A stretch of 64,000 nucleotides of DNA from CBDESN01 sp965242495 (GTDB taxonomy: Bacteria; Pseudomonadota; Alphaproteobacteria; MPNO01), in NCBI GenBank assembly GCA_965242495.1, contig OZ251446.1, positions 992,001 through 1,056,000 on the forward strand, in the 5' to 3' direction. This document shows positions 59,454-64,000 of this stretch, piece by piece. How positions within the stretch are numbered: position 1 is the stretch's first letter; every line of letters starts with the position of its first letter. The position numbers were made by a program, and so were the translations under genes. The notes under the pieces are model-generated. The model was given only the letters and a program-made list of their open reading frames with translations. It made no database searches and had not been told where the DNA came from.

Positions 59454-59613
59454 GGCCGCTTTCCTGGCGCGGGGTAGCCGTTCCGCATCGGTCGATCATA
59501 CATCATCATCGCGCCCGAAACACCCTCATCGCCTCGGCGGCCATACGCCGATCCGGCGGGCCGGGCGGTCGGCTCGGCTCGGCCCGGAGAGCAGGACCGG
59601 TCGGCGCGCGGCG

Positions 59614-60225
59614 TCATCCGAACAGCCTTTCGAGCCATGCGAGGAAGGCCGCGCAGAGAGGTCCATCGGCGTTGAGGTCTTCGCGTCCGATGGCCGATCC
59701 CATGAAGCCGGGCTCCTCTCTCGTGGCCAGCCAGGCATGGAGTTCGGCGCGGCTTGTCTTCCCGGGCCGGAACGGCCTCGCAGCTTCCGGGATGCCCCGA
59801 ACGTATTCCCGGGCCCGGGGCCAGACGGGATCGTCATGCGGGATCATCTGCTGCACGAAATCCTCGAGCTCGCCGGGCTTTCGGTTGTCGGGCATCAGCC
59901 AGACGCCGACGCGCGGATCGGCATCTATGATCGTACCGTCGGGAGATGGGACCCCGGGGACTCCTCCGATCTCCGCTTCTCGTAACCGATGTGAAATGGC
60001 GTCCCAGTGGCCGCCCAGATCATCGTTCGCGTCCACGACGATGCCGACGGCCACGCGACCGGGGGCCTTGATCTCGGTGCTGATGTCCCCGGTCAGATTT
60101 TCGACCCCTTCCTTGTCCTCGATGCCGAACGGCGGTTCCGACCGATGACGCCGTTTCCAAAGATGCCGGACGACATGCTTGTCGTCCTGTCCCTCGACGA
60201 GCAGGATCTTGGGCGGTTGGTCCAC
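59614..60225 (-). CDS. TOPRIM/DUF3226-like protein, partner of module 3 ATPase
   Basis: 203 aa from GTG 60225 (VDQPPKILLVEGQDD). TOPRIM motifs: the glutamate in LLVEGQDDKHVVRHL and the acidic VGIVVDANDDLGGHWD. The MPDNRKPGELEDFVQQMIP segment is typical of the DUF3226 family as I know it. TOPRIM proteins coupled to OLD-like ATPases are nucleases or nucleic-acid-cutting effectors (PARIS AriB, split OLD). It starts 11 nt after the ATPase stop, with a GGCGGG ribosome site. Confidence 0.75.
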   Translation of the reverse strand: MDQPPKILLVEGQDDKHVVRHLWKRRHRSEPPFGIEDKEGVENLTGDISTEIKAPGRVAVGIVVDANDDLGGHWDAISHRLREAEIGGVPGVPSPDGTIIDADPRVGVWLMPDNRKPGELEDFVQQMIPHDDPVWPRAREYVRGIPEAARPFRPGKTSRAELHAWLATREEPGFMGSAIGREDLNADGPLCAAFLAWLERLFG

Positions 60226-60236
60226 GCCGCGCCCGC

Positions 60237-61355
60237 CTAACGGACCTCGATGCCCTGCTTGGCGGCGGTTTCGATCTCGGACTCCGAATACACGACGGCG
60301 CGGGTGCGCTCGTCCTGCCGCTCCAGACGCACGAGAACGCCTTTGCAGTCCGGGGAGTCGGCGATGGCGCGGGCGAAGCCCCGCACGCAATCGAAGCTAT
60401 GCGTGGCGGCGAAGACCTGTACGTCGTTCTCCTGCGCCGTCCGCAGAATCATGCGCCAGAAATCGCCATGGACCGAATGATGGATGCCGTTCTCCGCCTC
60501 GTCGATGAGCAGGAACCCGTTCCGGCTGCCGGCGAGGGAGAGGGCCAGCCCGAACAGGCGCGGCGCGCCGTCGCCGAGGCTCCGCAGCGGCACGGGCTTG
60601 TCGCGACCCCGCAGCTTGACGACGACCCGCCGGCCGTAAGTTCGCTGTCCATCGTCTCCGATCATCGTCACCCGGTCCGCCTCGCCGTCGAGCACGAGGT
60701 TCAGGGCCTGGACCGCGCGATCCTCGTGGTCCGTCAGGGCGACCTCGTCCCAGAGCTCGGATATTTCATCGTTGCTCGGCAGGCTCGGACCCAGCGACCG
60801 GCAGCTCATCCCCGACGGCAGTTCTTCCTGGTCGTCGGCAAATCGCCGGTAACGAATACGGCGTATGAAGTCCCATGGGATCGTCCGCTTGCGGTTTGCG
60901 AGCGAAACTTCCATTACCCATCTAGGGGCGTTCGGCGGCGCGTCGCGATACAGTCTTTCCAAAAGAGCCAACTGCTCCTCGCTTGGGACCACCGCCTCGA
61001 TTTTGAGCCTCCCGCCGCCCGAAGCGCCTTTCGGTCCGATTTCGATGTGGGAGTTCGGCGGCGCGTCGCGGCCGTGGAACAGGGCCGCAGGATCGGGCGC
61101 GAATTTTCTGTCGTCGTCCTCGTCGATGGCGGGCGCGAATTCCTCATGCCTTCTCAACAGTTCGGACAGCACGTGCTCCCGGCCCCGCGATGCATAGACC
61201 CGCACCGCCTCGAGTACGGCCGTCTTGCCGACGCCGTTCCTTCCCGCGAGCAGGGTGACGCGGCCCAGGCGGGGGACGTCGAGTTCCCTGATCCCCCGGA
61301 AGCCCCGGATCGACAGGCTGGGGAGATGCAGGCGGCCGTTCGGCTTCTCGGTCAT
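60237..61355 (-). CDS. Module 3 ATPase (AAA_15/AAA_21, OLD-like)
   Basis: 372 aa. SIRGFRGIRELDVPRLGRVTLLAGRNGVGKTAVLEAVRVY carries Walker A (GRNGVGKT); the signature is SLGDGAPRLFGLALSL; Walker B is GFLLIDEAENGIHHS; the H-loop is FAATHSFDCVRGF. The sequence differs from the module 1 and 2 ATPases: it lacks their C-terminal WLF...REIP domain and belongs to the more widespread AAA_21 set. With the TOPRIM gene directly behind it, the pair resembles PARIS or a split OLD system. Confidence 0.82.
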   Translation of the reverse strand: MTEKPNGRLHLPSLSIRGFRGIRELDVPRLGRVTLLAGRNGVGKTAVLEAVRVYASRGREHVLSELLRRHEEFAPAIDEDDDRKFAPDPAALFHGRDAPPNSHIEIGPKGASGGGRLKIEAVVPSEEQLALLERLYRDAPPNAPRWVMEVSLANRKRTIPWDFIRRIRYRRFADDQEELPSGMSCRSLGPSLPSNDEISELWDEVALTDHEDRAVQALNLVLDGEADRVTMIGDDGQRTYGRRVVVKLRGRDKPVPLRSLGDGAPRLFGLALSLAGSRNGFLLIDEAENGIHHSVHGDFWRMILRTAQENDVQVFAATHSFDCVRGFARAIADSPDCKGVLVRLERQDERTRAVVYSESEIETAAKQGIEVR

Positions 61356-61606
61356 GGCGACGCTACTTTCCTCGGCCGGTCGCCGGGGGCGATCTCGGAG
61401 TCCGTTTGAGAATCGCGCTTATCCATGAGAATCGCCCCCGGCGAGAAGGCTTCGTCCGAAATGGATTCCCGCTTTCGCGGGAATGACGGATCCTTGGCGT
61501 ATCCGCCTCGAGACGATGGCCTTCCCGGGGCGTCGGCGCAAGCCCCCTCGTCATTCCCCCGGTCGGGCCGGGGGGGGGGGGCCGAGGACGCTTGCGGCGC
61601 GCCTCC
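61356..61606. repeat. dRS3-like repeat unit between module 3 and mod
   Basis: One intact ATTCCCGCTTTCGCGGGAAT at 61465-61484, preceded by the same AAGGCTTCG(T/C)CCG(A/G)AATGG leader as the 56939 copy. The CGTCATTCCCCCGGTCGGGCC partner lies about 65 bp on, and then a run of 12 G (61570-61581). No gene is seen in these 251 bp. Confidence 0.8.
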
Positions 61607-64000
61607 CTACACCCGGAACACCTTCATCGCCTCGTCGCCCAGGTGGTTGATGACCTTTACGGCGATGCGGCCCGAGGGGGGGCGGGGGAAGGGGCGGGAG
61701 ACGGGGCTGTTGAGGGTGGCCCAGGCGTCCGGGTCGATCTCGGCCTTGAGGGTGGTCTTGAGCGCCTTGTAGGGGTCGTTGGCGCCCAGGAAGTAGGCGT
61801 GGCGGACGAAGAAGCTCTCCTCGTCGTAGTCGGTGTCGACGAACCAGCAGGCGATGCCGTCGGGGCCGTCGCTGTGGACCTCGCCGGTGTTGGGGCGGAA
61901 GACGTCGACGCCGCGGACCCGCACCCGGATGCGGTCATGGGCCGCTTCCTCGACGTCGATGTCGGGTTCGCCGAAGACGACGAACAGGTTGCCCTTGCCG
62001 GTGTTCTTGAGGTCGCCGGCCATGTGCAGATCGGCGTTCATGCGCGCCTTGAGCACGGGGATGCGGCCCAGCCGCTCGAACTCGGTCGCGTGGGCCTCGT
62101 AGCTGAAGGCGCAGGAGATCAGCGCGTCGAAGCCGGCGTCGGCCGCCTCGCGCGCCGCGGCGACGAGGTCGGGGCGCTGCACGGTCCCGAACTCGGGGCC
62201 GATGAAGACCCCGGCGCGGCGCTCGCGCGCGGCCTCCCCTGCGCCCTCCAGCCAGCGCCCCTCGGCGCAGACGTACTTCCCCGGCCAGGGGGCGAGCGCC
62301 GCGAAGGCGATGCGGTCTTCCTTATGCGCCTGCTGGACGCCCGCGGTCTTCAGGTTCTCGAGGATCATGGCGGCGAAGTCCGGCGCCTCGGCGTAGCCGG
62401 GCCTGTCGTCGGTCAGGGCGTGGAAGACCTCGTCGTTCTCGTCCACCGCCAGCATCCGATGGGGGCTGAGGCTGTCCACGGTGAACGGCCCGGCGACGCG
62501 GACGCGGGCGGCGTCGGCATGGGGCTTGTCGTAGAGATATTCGGTGTCGGCATGGGCGGCGATGGAGGCGTCGATCTCCTTCTGCCGGGCGATGCGGGCC
62601 TCCCACCATGCGGCGTGCGCCGCCTTCGCCTCCTCCGGCCAATCGGCGCCGGCCTCGCGGGGGACCCGCCATTCCTCCCACGCCGCGCCCAGGGCGGCGT
62701 TGAGCGCCATGCGCAGGGGCTCCAGGGTCGATTGCCAGGTCTCCCAGACGACGTCGATCTCGGCGTTGTTGGCGATGGACTTCAGCGTGACGTGGGGGAC
62801 GCGCTCATAGACGAAGCCCTGGCGGACGTCGCCCCCCGTGGGAGTTTCGGCGGGGGCGCGGCGGGCGAGTTCGGCTTCCTTGCGCTGGCCTTCGGGGCTG
62901 TCGGCCAGCAGATACCACGGGTAGCGCGCGCCCATGATGCGGGCGCGGGCGAGGGCCAGGGCGACGCGGGAGGTGTCGACGGTGATCCAGCGCCGGCCCC
63001 ATTGCTCGGCGACGTAGGCGGTTGTGCCGGAGCCGCAGGTCGGGTCGAGCACGAGGTCGCCGGGGTCGGTGGCCATCAGAATGCAGCGTTGGATGACTGT
63101 CTGTGAGGTTTGCACTACGTATATTTTGTCTGCCATGAAACTAGCGCCAACATCATCCCAACGATTTGTGATTTGGACCGCAGGGAAATCGTCGAGATAG
63201 CGTACATAACCTAGGCGACTCTTAGTAGCCTCCAAGCGCCCGGCAGCTTTCAGACGTGCCATTCCTTGCTCGTTGGTTTTCCATCGAACAGAGTATGATG
63301 GTTTATGATTTTTCCCGTCAAAATCGACGGCAAACCAAGATGCTGCACCTTCTCCTTTATCACGACCAGAGCTTTGAGATGTTAGGTTATCTAAGGAATA
63401 TATTCTCAAATCACCAGAAATATATTTAGTCAATCGTCCGCTCATACCATATATGTCACGGACACGGTTATAGTTTGTCCCACCTCTCTCCCCAGGCGTT
63501 TTCATCTTAAACGCACGACGATATTTTACTTTTGGCTTGTCTTTACAGTACCACAACAAATAGTCAGTTGTCTGGCCAAGATATTCCTCTGTCGATCCAG
63601 ATGTTTTTGCGAATCCAATTAACGATAGATAATTTTCCTCCCCGAACACCTCGTCCATCACCGCCCGCACCCGGTGCACGTTCTCATCGCCGATCTGCAC
63701 GAACACCGAGCCGCTCTCGGCCAGCAGGTCCCGCGCTACCGTCAGCCGGTCGCGCAGATAACTCAGATACGAATGAATCCCATCCCGCCAGGTGTCGCGG
63801 AACGCCTTCACCTGCTCCGGCTCCCGCGTGACGTGCGCCGCGTTGCCGTCCTTCACGTCGCGGCCGGTGGTGGACCATTGGAAGTTGGAGTTGAACTTGA
63901 TGCCGTAGGGCGGGTCGACATAGACGCATTGGACTTGGCCCCGCAGCCCCTCGCGCTCGGCGAGGCTGCCCATGACCTGGAGCGCGTCGCCCAGGATCAT
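61607..64000 (-). CDS. Type III-like Mod DNA methyltransferase, 5' end outside window
   Basis: At least 797 aa are visible; the N-terminus lies beyond 64000. The motif order is beta-class: CVYVDPPYGIKFNSNFQ (motif IV) near the left of the protein, then a target-recognition region, then DPTCGSGTTAYVAEQW (motif I). N6-adenine methylation is expected. RDTWRDGIHSYLSYLRDRLTVARDLL and VFVQIGDENVHRVRAVMDEVFGEENYLSLI are typical of type III Mod proteins. The target-recognition region (63080-63640) is AT-rich. No res gene lies downstream; the next genes are an ATPase and a TOPRIM protein. A res gene upstream, outside the window, cannot be excluded. Confidence 0.87.
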   Translation of the reverse strand: MILGDALQVMGSLAEREGLRGQVQCVYVDPPYGIKFNSNFQWSTTGRDVKDGNAAHVTREPEQVKAFRDTWRDGIHSYLSYLRDRLTVARDLLAESGSVFVQIGDENVHRVRAVMDEVFGEENYLSLIGFAKTSGSTEEYLGQTTDYLLWYCKDKPKVKYRRAFKMKTPGERGGTNYNRVRDIYGMSGRLTKYISGDLRIYSLDNLTSQSSGRDKGEGAASWFAVDFDGKNHKPSYSVRWKTNEQGMARLKAAGRLEATKSRLGYVRYLDDFPAVQITNRWDDVGASFMADKIYVVQTSQTVIQRCILMATDPGDLVLDPTCGSGTTAYVAEQWGRRWITVDTSRVALALARARIMGARYPWYLLADSPEGQRKEAELARRAPAETPTGGDVRQGFVYERVPHVTLKSIANNAEIDVVWETWQSTLEPLRMALNAALGAAWEEWRVPREAGADWPEEAKAAHAAWWEARIARQKEIDASIAAHADTEYLYDKPHADAARVRVAGPFTVDSLSPHRMLAVDENDEVFHALTDDRPGYAEAPDFAAMILENLKTAGVQQAHKEDRIAFAALAPWPGKYVCAEGRWLEGAGEAARERRAGVFIGPEFGTVQRPDLVAAAREAADAGFDALISCAFSYEAHATEFERLGRIPVLKARMNADLHMAGDLKNTGKGNLFVVFGEPDIDVEEAAHDRIRVRVRGVDVFRPNTGEVHSDGPDGIACWFVDTDYDEESFFVRHAYFLGANDPYKALKTTLKAEIDPDAWATLNSPVSRPFPRPPSGRIAVKVINHLGDEAMKVFRV

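Overview
The window is a GC-rich (about 65-70 % by eye) chromosomal segment of an alphaproteobacterium, most likely Rhodospirillales-like. The pointers are the gene order rpiB-glyA-nrdR-ribD-ribE-ribBA, a MucR/Ros regulator, an RpoH-type sigma factor, and dense aromatic-acid and ABC-transport gene sets. No species is assigned.

Layout. (1) 1-4849: housekeeping operon on the minus strand (rpiB, glyA, nrdR, ribD, ribE, ribBA), with a long leader at 4850-5480 that carries a strong promoter, an early hairpin and a dispersed repeat element. (2) 5827-7904: three regulators: MucR-like, a MarR-like protein with a Cys-rich tail, and RpoH. (3) 7922-14619: an NMT1/THI5-type ABC importer with a cytosine-deaminase-like hydrolase, an FAD-linked oxidase and a creatininase-family hydrolase. 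(4) 14690-29509: catabolic genes: a UbiD decarboxylase, acyl-CoA dehydrogenase and enoyl-CoA hydratase; ALDH, a Gfo/Idh protein and a DUF3179 protein; an operon with 3-hydroxyanthranilate dioxygenase, a RidA-family deaminase, an MBL hydrolase and an FAD reductase; a gentisate-dioxygenase-like cupin; and a tRNA-Asn. (5) 30204-37542: an insertion-sequence nest (a dead IS1380, an IS5/IS427-type with -1 frameshift layout, and an ISAs1 with a perfect 10-bp target duplication). It surrounds a DUF6884 / GIY-YIG-like gene pair and a bifunctional aryl-CoA monooxygenase/reductase. (6) 37622-42741: the rest of an aryl-CoA pathway (2-aminobenzoate-type CoA ligase, acyl-CoA dehydrogenase, enoyl-CoA hydratase, SDR, RidA). 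(7) 42837-45722: a large orphan N6-adenine methyltransferase. (8) 45776-53467: a complete Liv-type ABC importer, a second UbiD and an O-methyltransferase. (9) 53515-54762: a second copy of the dispersed repeat, a DUF192 protein and an SOS-like promoter. (10) 54845-64000: a probable defence island, all on the minus strand.

The defence island is the most notable part. It holds two adjacent, paralogous two-gene modules. Each is an ABC/OLD-like ATPase followed, with a 4-nt overlap, by a small protein with a Cys cluster and a CDF...ELK motif reminiscent of PD-(D/E)XK nucleases. Next to them lies a third ATPase paired with a TOPRIM/DUF3226-like protein (a split-OLD or PARIS-like layout). Upstream is a type III-like Mod methyltransferase whose target-recognition region is strikingly AT-rich. 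dRS3-like repeats occupy two of the spacers. The duplicated ATPase + CDF/ELK pair is my best candidate for an undescribed system.
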